Shown here: in pieces, positions 16,120-24,426 of the stretch
How the letters are laid out: the number at the start of each line of letters is the position of its first letter
Numbering within the stretch: position 1 is the first letter of the stretch
From: Accumulibacter sp964420975
GTDB taxonomy: Bacteria; Pseudomonadota; Gammaproteobacteria; Burkholderiales; Rhodocyclaceae
Length of the DNA: 64,000 bases
Assembly (NCBI GenBank): GCA_964420975.1
Contig: CAYQVH010000010.1
Coordinates: 35,339-99,338 of the forward strand
Reading direction: 5' to 3'
Position numbers and translations under genes: made by a program
The notes under the pieces: generated by a model
Told to the model about the DNA's origin: nothing
What the model saw: the letters and a program-made list of their open reading frames with translations, nothing else
Database searches by the model: none

Positions 16120-17535
16120 TTACGTACCGGCCGATCCATCGCGCCGGTCGGGAAGGGTCAGAGTGAACTGCGTCAGCTCGTCGGCAGAGGTGACGCGGAC
16201 GTCGCCGCCGTGTGCGCGCAGAATCGAGCGCGTGATCGCCAAGCCGAGTCCGGAGCCTTCCGTTGTCCGCTGTCGAGAGCTGTCGGCTCGGAAAAAGCGA
16301 TCGAACACTCGCGGCAACTGTTCGGGCGGAAGGGTTGGCCCGCTATTCTCGACCGTCAGCTTGACGGTACTGCACAGGTCACGCTCAATGCCGACGGCGA
16401 TCCGGCCGCCTTCGGGCGTATGCCGGATCGCGTTGGAAAGGAGATTGCTGAGCGCGCGGCGAAGCATCAGGCGGTCGCCGGCGACGCTTGCCGATCCGCT
16501 CAACGACACCTGGAGTCGCTTGTCTTCGGCCAGGATCCCGTAGTAAGCGAGGAGGTCACGAACCTCGTCGCCAAGGTTGACCGCTTCCCGTTGCGGGAGG
16601 ATCTGGTGGTGATCGGCCTTGGCGAGGAAGAGTATGTCGGCGATCATCCGCGCCAGGCGCTCAAGCTCTTCGGCGTTCGAGCCCAGAATGTCGCAGTACT
16701 CGTCCGCCGAACGCTTTCTGGCGAGCGTCACCTGCGTTTGCGTGAGCAGGTTGCTGACCGGCGTTCGCAACTCGTGAGCAAGATCCGACGAAAAATCGGA
16801 AAGCCGTTGAAACGACTCCTCGAGGCGCGACAGCATGTGATTCAGCGTCTCGGCCAGATCGGCCAGTTCCCGCGGAATGGCTTCTGTCGGTAGCCGGGTA
16901 TGCAGCCGCTTGGCCGTGATTTCGGCGGCCTGACATTTGATGAGCTGTAGTGGCGAAAGTCCTCGACGGACGACAAACCAGCCCAGCAGGCCCATGACGA
17001 CCGTCGCCAGCGCCATGAAGGTCCACAGCGTTTGTCGGAACCCGGTCAGGAACTGTTCGTGATGAACGATGTCGGTCGCGATGTTCACCAGGAAGGCGGG
17101 CTGGCCGTCGCCAACCGCAGGCCAGGTGCGGCTTAGGCCGCGCATCGGAATCCCCTCGCCGGTCGTCCACTTCACCGGTCGAGCGAGCGCATCGGCAGAC
17201 ACCGCCAGCCACTGCGGTTCGGCAAACACCGCTGTCTGGTGGGTGTACAGCGCTTGTCCCGGCTGCCGGTACACCACCACGGCGAGTCCGTGATGTCCGA
17301 CCAACGCGTCATCGAGCTGACCAGTCAAGGGGCCACTCAGTGAGTCGCCACTCGCCCGCTCGAGAATGCGAAGCACGAGTTCCATCTTGCCCGACAGTAC
17401 TTCGCTGTCCTGTTCTTCAAAATGTCGCTCCAATGAGCCGCCAATGAGCAGTCCAAGCAGGAAGAGGACGAGCACCGATGCCAGGGCAAACAGAAGCGTC
17501 AGGCGGAAGGTCAAAGAACGGCTGCGCGTCGTCAA
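16120..17535 (-). CDS. Heavy-metal-type sensor histidine kinase (CusS/CopS-like)
   Basis: A 471-residue inner-membrane kinase: TM1 at about 11-32, a periplasmic loop of about 135 residues, TM2 at about 168-190, HAMP (about 191-243), HisKA with the phosphorylated H254 in DLAHELRTPVSN, and a HATPase domain with N box NLLSNAIRHTPEGG, G1 box FDRFFRAD and G2 box GSGLGLAI. Architecture and the RTPVSNLLTQTQVTLARKRSADEY block match the CopS/CusS/SilS group. The periplasmic loop has few Met/His clusters, so the ligand may not be copper. It overlaps the response-regulator gene by 4 bp and is the third gene of the antiporter operon. Confidence 0.9.
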   Translation of the reverse strand: MTTRSRSLTFRLTLLFALASVLVLFLLGLLIGGSLERHFEEQDSEVLSGKMELVLRILERASGDSLSGPLTGQLDDALVGHHGLAVVVYRQPGQALYTHQTAVFAEPQWLAVSADALARPVKWTTGEGIPMRGLSRTWPAVGDGQPAFLVNIATDIVHHEQFLTGFRQTLWTFMALATVVMGLLGWFVVRRGLSPLQLIKCQAAEITAKRLHTRLPTEAIPRELADLAETLNHMLSRLEESFQRLSDFSSDLAHELRTPVSNLLTQTQVTLARKRSADEYCDILGSNAEELERLARMIADILFLAKADHHQILPQREAVNLGDEVRDLLAYYGILAEDKRLQVSLSGSASVAGDRLMLRRALSNLLSNAIRHTPEGGRIAVGIERDLCSTVKLTVENSGPTLPPEQLPRVFDRFFRADSSRQRTTEGSGLGLAITRSILRAHGGDVRVTSADELTQFTLTLPDRRDGSAGT

Positions 17536-18209
17536 TCGCTCGTCTCCAGCACGTAGCCCATGCCACGCACGGTCCGGATGAGCTTGCGCTCGAATCCGTC
17601 GTCGATTTTGATCCGCAGGCGCTTGATCGCCACGTCGATGACGTTGGTGTCGCTGTCAAAGTTCATGTCCCAAACCTGGGAAGCGATCAGCGATCGCGGC
17701 AGGACCTCTCCCTGACGCCGGAGGAGCAGCTCGAGCAGGGCAAACTCCTTGGCCGTGAGGTCGATCCGTTTTCCGCCGCGCACCACTCGGCGGCGGCGCA
17801 AATCGAATTCCAGACCCGCCGCGCAGAGAAATTCCGGTTCTTTCGAGCGGTTCCGCCGTCGCAGCAGGGTGCGCACACGGGCGAGCAACTCGGAAAACGC
17901 GAACGGTTTCACCAGATAGTCGTCGGCCCCCAGTTCAAGCCCTTTCACCCGATCGTCTACCTGATCGCGAGCGGTCAGAAAAAGGACCGGCATCTCCTTG
18001 CCGGCATCGCGGATCCCCTGCAGCACATGCCAGCCGTCGATCCCCGGCAGCATGACGTCGAGTATCGCCAGGTCATACGTTTCGGACAGCGCCAAGTGCA
18101 GGCCGTCGACACCGTTGTTGACCAGGTCAACAACGAATCCCGCCTCGTACAATCCCTGTTTCAGATAGCTTCCCGTCTTGGCTTCGTCTTCGACGACCAA
18201 CAGCTTCAT
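17532..18209 (-). CDS. OmpR/PhoB-family response regulator (CusR/CopR-like)
   Basis: A 225-residue regulator with a receiver domain (1-115: acidic pocket E7-D8, phosphorylated D51 in LAILDVMLPG, Thr/Lys in LFLTARD and DYLVKPFAF) and a winged-helix DNA-binding domain (about 128-222, with VWDMNFDSDTNVIDVAIKRLR and RTVRGMGYVLE). The sequence resembles the CopR/CusR/IrlR group. It presumably works with the kinase encoded just downstream (4-bp overlap) and may control its own operon; a binding site was not identified. Confidence 0.93.
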   Translation of the reverse strand: MKLLVVEDEAKTGSYLKQGLYEAGFVVDLVNNGVDGLHLALSETYDLAILDVMLPGIDGWHVLQGIRDAGKEMPVLFLTARDQVDDRVKGLELGADDYLVKPFAFSELLARVRTLLRRRNRSKEPEFLCAAGLEFDLRRRRVVRGGKRIDLTAKEFALLELLLRRQGEVLPRSLIASQVWDMNFDSDTNVIDVAIKRLRIKIDDGFERKLIRTVRGMGYVLETSD

Positions 18210-19384
18210 CGCCCACTCCCGCGCCTGGTGGCGAGCAGCGCCGCCAGGCTAGGAAAGACGAGCATCGAGAGCAGCGTCGCCGCCAACAGTGCCTGACCGG
18301 TATCGACGTTCATACCGTGGCGGTGGCGGCCGACTTCGACGATGACGGCGACCAGCGCCAGCGATGCGACCGACGTCGAGAGCGAAAACGACAGTCGTTC
18401 GTGAAGCACTAGTTGCTGCCGATAGAGCGCGATCGGCAGCCCATGCGCGGCGAGAAAGAGCAGCAGGAAGGTCGGCACCAGCAGTATCGTCGGCAGGTCG
18501 CGGGTCATCGTCGTGAGGTCGAAACTGGCTCCGGTGCCGACGAAGAAAAACGGCGTCAGGAAACCGAAGCTGATGGCGTCGAGCTTGATGCGGAACGGTT
18601 CTGCTTCGGCGTCGCGGCTGGCACGGCCGACGACCATGCCCGCGGCGAGTGCGCCGAGGATACCCTCCAGCCCCAGCTTGTCGCTGAGCACCAGGAAACC
18701 TCCAACGAAGACCAGCGTCAAGCGGACCGGCAACTGCGTGCTCGCGTGCAGTGTCCGCGTCAGCAGGGCGACCATCGGCGGCGGCCTGACGCTGACGCCG
18801 ACGAGCACGGCGACCACGACGAGCGCCAGGAAAGCAACCAGAAAGGCGAACTCGTGCGCCGCGTTGTAGCGTGGCGACAAGGTCAGCGCGACCGCCACCG
18901 CCGGCGCGACCTGACCGACGGTGCCGGCGGCAAGCAGCATACGGCCGTACACCGTGGAGAGTTTGCCGCTGTCGCGCAGCGTCCGTGGCAGCAGGCCGAG
19001 ACCGGTGGTCACCAGCGCCAGCGCGACCATGATCGGCGCGTCCACGTCGGGAACGACGTGCAGCACAGCGACGCTAGCCAGCGCGATGGCCAGCGCCAGC
19101 AGCCACCAGGTACAGGCGAGTCGTAAGGGGCGGCCGCGAATCAGCTCGAAGTCGACTTCCAGTCCGGCCATGAACAACACGGCCGTCGCGCCGATCGCCA
19201 TCATCTGTTTCAGAAAGGGAGTCGCTTCGATCCAGCCGAGCGCGTGTGGCCCGGCGACCATGCCGAGCAACACTTCGAGGACGACTACCGGCAGGCGTGC
19301 GGCAACGGGCGTTTGCGCCAGCAATGGCGCCAGTAGGGCGACGGCCAGGACGACGAAGGCCGTCTGTTCGCCGGCAATGCTCAC
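18206..19384 (-). CDS. Cation:proton antiporter (CPA2 / Na+/H+ exchanger family)
   Basis: A 392-residue integral membrane protein with about twelve helices and no C-terminal TrkA-N domain. The family pattern appears in VVLEVLLGMVAGPHALGW, ATAVLFMAGLEVDFELIRG and GFLTPFFFVGTGASFDL. Such proteins exchange Na+ or K+ for H+; which ion is used cannot be told. It is the first gene of a three-gene operon with a metal-type two-component system, all joined by 4-bp overlaps, so the system probably senses envelope or ion stress and controls this transporter (inference). Confidence 0.88.
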   Translation of the reverse strand: MSIAGEQTAFVVLAVALLAPLLAQTPVAARLPVVVLEVLLGMVAGPHALGWIEATPFLKQMMAIGATAVLFMAGLEVDFELIRGRPLRLACTWWLLALAIALASVAVLHVVPDVDAPIMVALALVTTGLGLLPRTLRDSGKLSTVYGRMLLAAGTVGQVAPAVAVALTLSPRYNAAHEFAFLVAFLALVVVAVLVGVSVRPPPMVALLTRTLHASTQLPVRLTLVFVGGFLVLSDKLGLEGILGALAAGMVVGRASRDAEAEPFRIKLDAISFGFLTPFFFVGTGASFDLTTMTRDLPTILLVPTFLLLFLAAHGLPIALYRQQLVLHERLSFSLSTSVASLALVAVIVEVGRHRHGMNVDTGQALLAATLLSMLVFPSLAALLATRRGSGR

Positions 19385-19655
19385 GCGCCACCGCCGGTCG
19401 CGGTCGCCGCTGGCGCAAGCTTTCTCGTCGTGACGACGCAGACGAGCGCATTGCTCGCCTTTTCACCTCGCCGATCGCCGCCCATGGGCGCTACCATAGT
19501 GGAATCGCCGGCCGCTGCCAAGACGCGAGCTTGCCGTCGACATAGGCGGCGAGATGGAGGCTTCACCCGGCGAGGGCTGCCCAGCGGCCAAACGATCATC
19601 CTGTGGTGGGCCGCTGGTCGCTACGCCCGACCGCCCGTGACCAAGACCGACCGCA

Positions 19656-22151
19656 ATGCGTAAGAATCGAGGCCGTACCCCTTCGCCAAGACACAACCGC
19701 CCGCCGGCTGCTCCCGCTGATCGTACCGACACTCCCGGTGCGTCCGGCGGGTCGGACACACCGACCGTCGGCCGCGACGGGCGGCGATGGCTGGCTTTCG
19801 GGCTGGCGATCGTCGCGACGGTGAGCCTCGCCGGATGGTGGCTGTCGCGCCAGACGACGCCGACGACCGCTGGCGCCGACCCCTCACCTCGCGCTGCCAG
19901 CTACGTTGGCGGGACTGCCTGCGCCGCCTGCCACAGCGAGCAGCACGCCGCGCTGCGTGGCTCGCACCACGACCGCGCGATGGCGGTCGCCGACGAAAGC
20001 AGTGTTCTCGGCGATTTCGCCAACGCCCGGTTGACGCACGCTGGCGTCACGACGACGTTCTTTCGCCGTGACGGCAAGTACTTCGTCACGACCGACGGCC
20101 CGGACGGCAAGCTGGCCGAATTCGAGATCCCATACACCTTCGGGTTTACGCCGCTGCAGCAATACCTGGTTCGGTTTCCCGACGGCCGCCTGCAGGCGCT
20201 CGGCGTTGCCTGGGATGCGCGTCCGCCAAAGGACGGCGGCGGGCGCTGGTTCCACCTCTACCCGCAACGTCCACTCAAGGCCGGCGATCCGCTGCACTGG
20301 ACGGGAATCGAGCAGGTCTGGAACTACCAGTGCGCCGACTGCCATTCGACCAATCTGCGCAAGAACTACGACCCGAAGACGAATACCTACGCCACCACGT
20401 GGACTGACCTCAACGTCAGCTGCGAAGCCTGCCATGGACCCGGCTCGAACCATCTGGCGTGGGCGAAGAAAGAGGGGGACTGGCGACGGTTTGCGGGCCC
20501 CGGCAAGGGGCTGACCGTCGCTCTCGACGAACGACGCGACGCCAGCTGGACAATCGACGGACAGAGCGGCAATGCCGCCCGCTCGTCACCGCGCCAGTCA
20601 GCGCGTGAAATCGAAGTCTGCGCGCGTTGCCACGCGCGTCGTGGCCAGTTCAGCGACCAGTGGCTTGCCGGCGACGCCTTCGCCGACGGCTTTCGTGCCT
20701 CGCTGCTCGAACCCGGTCTCTACGAAGACGACGGGCAGATGCGCGACGAGGTCTACAACTACGCCTCTTTCCTGTCGAGCCGGATGCACGCCGCCGGCGT
20801 CACCTGTTCCGACTGCCACGACCCGCACAGTTTGAAACTTCGTGCGCCGGGAAGCGCCGTCTGCGCGCCGTGCCATGCACCGGCACGCTTCGCGGTCCCG
20901 GCCCACCACCATCATGCCGCCGGATCGCCCGGCGCCGACTGCATGGCCTGTCACCTGCCGGTAACGACGTATATGGTCGTTGACCCGCGCCACGACCACA
21001 GTTTTCGCATTCCGCGCCCCGACCGCAGTGTCCGTCTCGGCGTGCCCAACGCGTGCAACGCCTGCCACCGCGACCAGACGGCGGAATGGGCGGCGGCGGC
21101 GGTAAGAAAATGGTATCCGCACCCGAATCCCGGCTTCCAGACCTTTGCCGAAGCCTTCGCCAACGCTCGGCGTCAGGGACCGGGTGCGGCGCAGGAGCTG
21201 GCCGCGATCGTCGACGACCGCGCGCAGTCGGCCATTGCCCGCGCCAGCGCCGTGCATCGCCTGGCGCCGTATCTCGGCCCGCAGGTGCTGCCGGCGCTGC
21301 GTACGGCACTCGCCGACGACGACCCGTTGTTGCGGGCAGCGGCGGCCAACGTACTCAGCGCGGCCGACGTCGACACGCGTCTCCGCCTGCTACCGGCACG
21401 GCTTGGCGATCCTCGGCGCGAAGTACGCATGGCGGCCGCCCAGGCGCTCGCCGGCGACGCCGAAACGCGGCTGTCTGCCAGTGATCGGCGCCGTTTCGAG
21501 CAGGCGCTCGGCGAGTACGTCGCTGCCGAAAAGTTCGATGCCGATCGTCCGGAAGGGCGTACCAACCTCGGCAACCTGGCGGCGGTACGTGGCCGTTACG
21601 ACGAGGCGATCGCCGCCTATAAAGACGCCCTGGCGCTCGACCCGAGCTTTGTCCCGGCCGCCGTCAATCTGGCCGACGTCTACCGCCGCCTCGGTCAGGA
21701 GACGCACGCCGAGGGGACGTTACGCGCTGCAATCGAACGCGACGCGCGCGCGGCGTCCGCCCACTTTGCGCTCGGGCTGTCGCTGACGCGACAGCAACGA
21801 CGACCCGAAGCGCTCGATGCACTGACCCAGGCGGCGACGCTGGCCCCCGAGAATCCGCACTACGCCTACGTTCTCGCCGTCGCTCTGGCCGACGCCGGAG
21901 AGCCGCAACGGGCGCTGGCGACGTTGGTCACTGCGCTGCGACGGCACCCGAACGACCGCGATCTGTTGCTGACCCAGGCGCAAACTTTGTCGGGCGTCGG
22001 CCAGCCAGAGCGCGCTTTACCCGCCTTGCACCACCTTGCCCGACTCGAGCCCGACGACCGTCGAATCGCCGACCTGCTCGCCGAAGTCGAACGCGCGGCT
22101 CGGGCAAGCGGCCGTAGATTGCCCGAACGACCACGGTCGGGCCGTGATTGA
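19656..22151 (+). CDS. Octahaem c-type cytochrome with HEAT-like and TPR C-terminal region
   Basis: An 831-residue membrane-anchored periplasmic protein. Residues 44-64 form one membrane helix after a basic, proline-rich cytoplasmic tail. Eight CXXCH motifs follow, with the first Cys at 89, 226, 256, 322, 384, 403, 429 and 467, in an arrangement resembling the cytochrome c554/nitrite reductase-like multihaem family. A helical, HEAT-like segment (about 480-610) and at least four TPR units (about 620-820, e.g. EGRTNLGNLAAVRGRYDEAI and ALALDPSFVPAAVNLADVY) finish the protein. The fusion suggests a haem wire or oxidoreductase docked by TPR to partner proteins; the reaction is unknown. It stands opposite the antiporter operon with a 271-bp divergent spacer. 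Confidence 0.88.
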   Translation: MRKNRGRTPSPRHNRPPAAPADRTDTPGASGGSDTPTVGRDGRRWLAFGLAIVATVSLAGWWLSRQTTPTTAGADPSPRAASYVGGTACAACHSEQHAALRGSHHDRAMAVADESSVLGDFANARLTHAGVTTTFFRRDGKYFVTTDGPDGKLAEFEIPYTFGFTPLQQYLVRFPDGRLQALGVAWDARPPKDGGGRWFHLYPQRPLKAGDPLHWTGIEQVWNYQCADCHSTNLRKNYDPKTNTYATTWTDLNVSCEACHGPGSNHLAWAKKEGDWRRFAGPGKGLTVALDERRDASWTIDGQSGNAARSSPRQSAREIEVCARCHARRGQFSDQWLAGDAFADGFRASLLEPGLYEDDGQMRDEVYNYASFLSSRMHAAGVTCSDCHDPHSLKLRAPGSAVCAPCHAPARFAVPAHHHHAAGSPGADCMACHLPVTTYMVVDPRHDHSFRIPRPDRSVRLGVPNACNACHRDQTAEWAAAAVRKWYPHPNPGFQTFAEAFANARRQGPGAAQELAAIVDDRAQSAIARASAVHRLAPYLGPQVLPALRTALADDDPLLRAAAANVLSAADVDTRLRLLPARLGDPRREVRMAAAQALAGDAETRLSASDRRRFEQALGEYVAAEKFDADRPEGRTNLGNLAAVRGRYDEAIAAYKDALALDPSFVPAAVNLADVYRRLGQETHAEGTLRAAIERDARAASAHFALGLSLTRQQRRPEALDALTQAATLAPENPHYAYVLAVALADAGEPQRALATLVTALRRHPNDRDLLLTQAQTLSGVGQPERALPALHHLARLEPDDRRIADLLAEVERAARASGRRLPERPRSGRD

Positions 22152-22177
22152 CGCTGCCCGCGGCAGCCTCCTATACT
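22148..22177 (+). promoter_or_regulatory. Sigma-70-type promoter for the SGNH gene
   Basis: TTGACG (22148-22153) and TATACT (22172-22177) are separated by 18 bp, starting at the stop codon of the octahaem cytochrome gene. The start codon of the SGNH gene is about 75-90 bp further on. Confidence 0.55.
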
Positions 22178-22250
22178 CGCCGCTCGCCGGCCCGCTGCGC
22201 CCTGTCTGGACACTGCTGGCGCCCCTCCCCGAATCGCCCCATCTGTCCGC

Positions 22251-23432
22251 GTGAGTGCTTTGTCAATGTTGCGCAAATTGCTGGCCAATACGGCCCTCGT
22301 TTTCGGTTCACTCGTCGTCGCGCTGATCCTGGTGGAAGTCGTTCTCCGCTTCACACCTTACGCGACACTGCCGGCGCGCTACAGTTATCCGACGGGTTAC
22401 TTCGTCGCCGACGACGCGTTGGGTTACGACATCGGGCGCAGCGTCACGCCGCGGGTGCACCCGTTTGCCGAACATCCGTATCCGGTGTTCTCCAACCGTC
22501 TGGGTTGTTTTGACCACGAGCGGACGGTTCCAGACGACTACGTGCTGGTCGTCGGCGACAGCTTCGCCTGGGGTTACACGCCACTCGAAGACAAATGGAC
22601 AAGCTTGCTTGAGCAGCGCTCGGGTCAATTCATCCTCAAGTGCGGCGTTACCGGTTACGGCACGCGTCAGGAATTGTTGAAAGCCCAGCGGGTCGTCGCC
22701 GAAGTCGGCAAGAATCCACGCTTGGTAGTCCTCCTCTACACCGAAAACGATCTCAACGACGATCTGTATTTCCCGCAGCGCACGGTCTATGGAGACGGCC
22801 ACCTGGTGTCGACGCGCAGCGGCGCCGACCTGCTGACCGGCGAAGTGAAGGTGCTGACGCCGGAACAGATTCGGAAGCGCTACGCGAAGTACGTCGCCGG
22901 TTCGTGGTCGAATCGCTTCGACGAGCTACTCGCAAGCAGCGTCCTTTACCGCTTGTGGCTGCTGCAACGCCCGGCATTCCGCGAGTGGAAAGCCGGAGTC
23001 AGGAAGTCCTTCCGAGTTGGCAAGGCGGAACCGGTGCCGGGGAATGAAGCGAAGCCGATGCCGAAAAAGATGAAGGGGACGTACAGCGTTCCGCTGCACG
23101 AGTACCTGGCGACGACCGATCGCCCATGGTTCAACCAGTTGCTCGAAGCGCACGCGGCCACCCTGCGCGCTTTCGCCGACTACGCGCATTCGCTCGGCGC
23201 CCAACTGGTCATCGTCGACGCCAAGGGGACGCTGGCGCATCCGCGCTTTCAAGCCCTGCAAGCGGCGCTTGCGGCCGACGGCCGAACGGTCTACGTCAAT
23301 CTGGGCGAGGAATACCCGCAGCAGGCGGTTTGGCGTTACGACCTGCACTGGAACGTCGAAGGCAATCACGCAGTCGCCGAGATTCTGCAACGGACCTTGT
23401 CCCGGCACGGCCTGCTCGGGCAGACGCCGTAA
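22251..23432 (+). CDS. SGNH/GDSL-hydrolase-like membrane-anchored protein
   Basis: A protein of up to 393 residues with an N-terminal membrane anchor (about 14-34) and an SGNH-hydrolase fold outside the membrane. Block I is VVGDSFAWGYT with the candidate nucleophile S104; block V is DLHWNVEGNH with D364 and H366, giving a complete Ser/Asp-His set. An Asn of block III may be in LYTENDLND. Relatives act as O-acetyl esterases or acetyltransferases on polysaccharides (AlgX/AlgJ-like), but there are no polysaccharide genes nearby and the substrate is unknown. Possible starts are GTG 22251, TTG 22260 and ATG 22266; the last is attractive since the MLRKLLANTALVFG anchor begins there. Confidence 0.8.
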   Translation: MSALSMLRKLLANTALVFGSLVVALILVEVVLRFTPYATLPARYSYPTGYFVADDALGYDIGRSVTPRVHPFAEHPYPVFSNRLGCFDHERTVPDDYVLVVGDSFAWGYTPLEDKWTSLLEQRSGQFILKCGVTGYGTRQELLKAQRVVAEVGKNPRLVVLLYTENDLNDDLYFPQRTVYGDGHLVSTRSGADLLTGEVKVLTPEQIRKRYAKYVAGSWSNRFDELLASSVLYRLWLLQRPAFREWKAGVRKSFRVGKAEPVPGNEAKPMPKKMKGTYSVPLHEYLATTDRPWFNQLLEAHAATLRAFADYAHSLGAQLVIVDAKGTLAHPRFQALQAALAADGRTVYVNLGEEYPQQAVWRYDLHWNVEGNHAVAEILQRTLSRHGLLGQTP

Positions 23433-23493
23433 CGTCGTCCGCCACAATTGGCGCGCGTAGAGGGGAAGGTCGATTTCCTCGCGTCACCCGCGT

Positions 23494-24426
23494 TCAGACC
23501 GCGAGCCGAGCGAAGACGTCGATCATTCGCGCGCGCTGCGCCGCGTCGGGAAGGCGACCTCGGCCAGCGGCCAGATTGTCTTCCAGGTGCGACAGCTGGT
23601 CGGTGGCCGGGATGACACAGCTGATCGCCGGATGCGCGAGCACGAACTTGAGGAAAAACTGCGCCCAGCTCGTGCAGTCGAACTCCATGGCCCATGGCGG
23701 CAGCGCCTTGCCACGGACACGCTCGAACAACGCCCCTTGTGCGAACGGACGGTTGGCGATGACGGCAACGCCAAGGTCCCGGGCCAGCGGTAGCAAGCGT
23801 GTTTCGGCTTCCCGTTCACCGAGGCTGTAGTTGAGCTGGACGAAGTCCGGCCGCTCGGCACGCAACACGGCTTCCAGCTCGCGATAGGCGTCGGCGTGGT
23901 AGTGCGTGACGCCGAGATAGCGCACGCGGCCCGCTGCTTGCCAGTCGCGCAGTGTCAGCCACTGTGTCCTCCAGTCGAGCAGATTGTGCACCTGCATCAG
24001 TGGTAGGCGCTGCACGCCGAGGCGGCTGAGCGAGGTCTCCATCTGACGGATGCCTTCGGCGCGACCGCTGGTCCACACCTTGGTGGCGAGAAACAGGCGG
24101 TCGCGCACGCCGAGCCGGCGGGCCAGCTCGCCGACCACCGATTCGGCACGGCCATACATCGGTGAACTGTCGACCAATTCGCCGCCGAGCGCGACAAACG
24201 CCGCCAGAACCGGCTCCAGCGCTGGCACGGCGTCGGTCTCGACGTCGAAACGGCGATAAGTCCCGAGACCGATCACCGCCAACGACTCGCCCGACGAAGG
24301 GATGCGCCGACGGAGTAGTCGCGCCTCATCGGCGCCGGCCATGCGCGACGTACCACCGAGCGCGGTCGCTGCCAGCGCCTTGAGCAAGGCTCGCCGCCTG
24401 CCTGGCTCGCGCTCGTCAGCCGGCAT
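23494..24426 (-). CDS. Tat-exported aldo/keto reductase
   Basis: A 310-residue aldo/keto reductase with an unusual N-terminus: MPADEREPGRRRALLKALAA is a twin-arginine type signal (RRRALLK then a hydrophobic run and an Ala-rich cleavage region). The TIM-barrel catalytic set is visible as the Asp/Tyr pair in VDSSPMYGRAES, Lys in FLATKVW and His in LMQVHNLLDW. The 3' part with the NADP site is CVIPATDQLSHLEDNLAAGRG. If exported, it would need a folded cofactor-loaded form, which is what Tat carries. The start at 24426 lies 11 bp inside the upstream MFS gene, so the two form an operon. The longer frame upstream is not family-like. Confidence 0.85.
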   Translation of the reverse strand: MPADEREPGRRRALLKALAATALGGTSRMAGADEARLLRRRIPSSGESLAVIGLGTYRRFDVETDAVPALEPVLAAFVALGGELVDSSPMYGRAESVVGELARRLGVRDRLFLATKVWTSGRAEGIRQMETSLSRLGVQRLPLMQVHNLLDWRTQWLTLRDWQAAGRVRYLGVTHYHADAYRELEAVLRAERPDFVQLNYSLGEREAETRLLPLARDLGVAVIANRPFAQGALFERVRGKALPPWAMEFDCTSWAQFFLKFVLAHPAISCVIPATDQLSHLEDNLAAGRGRLPDAAQRARMIDVFARLAV

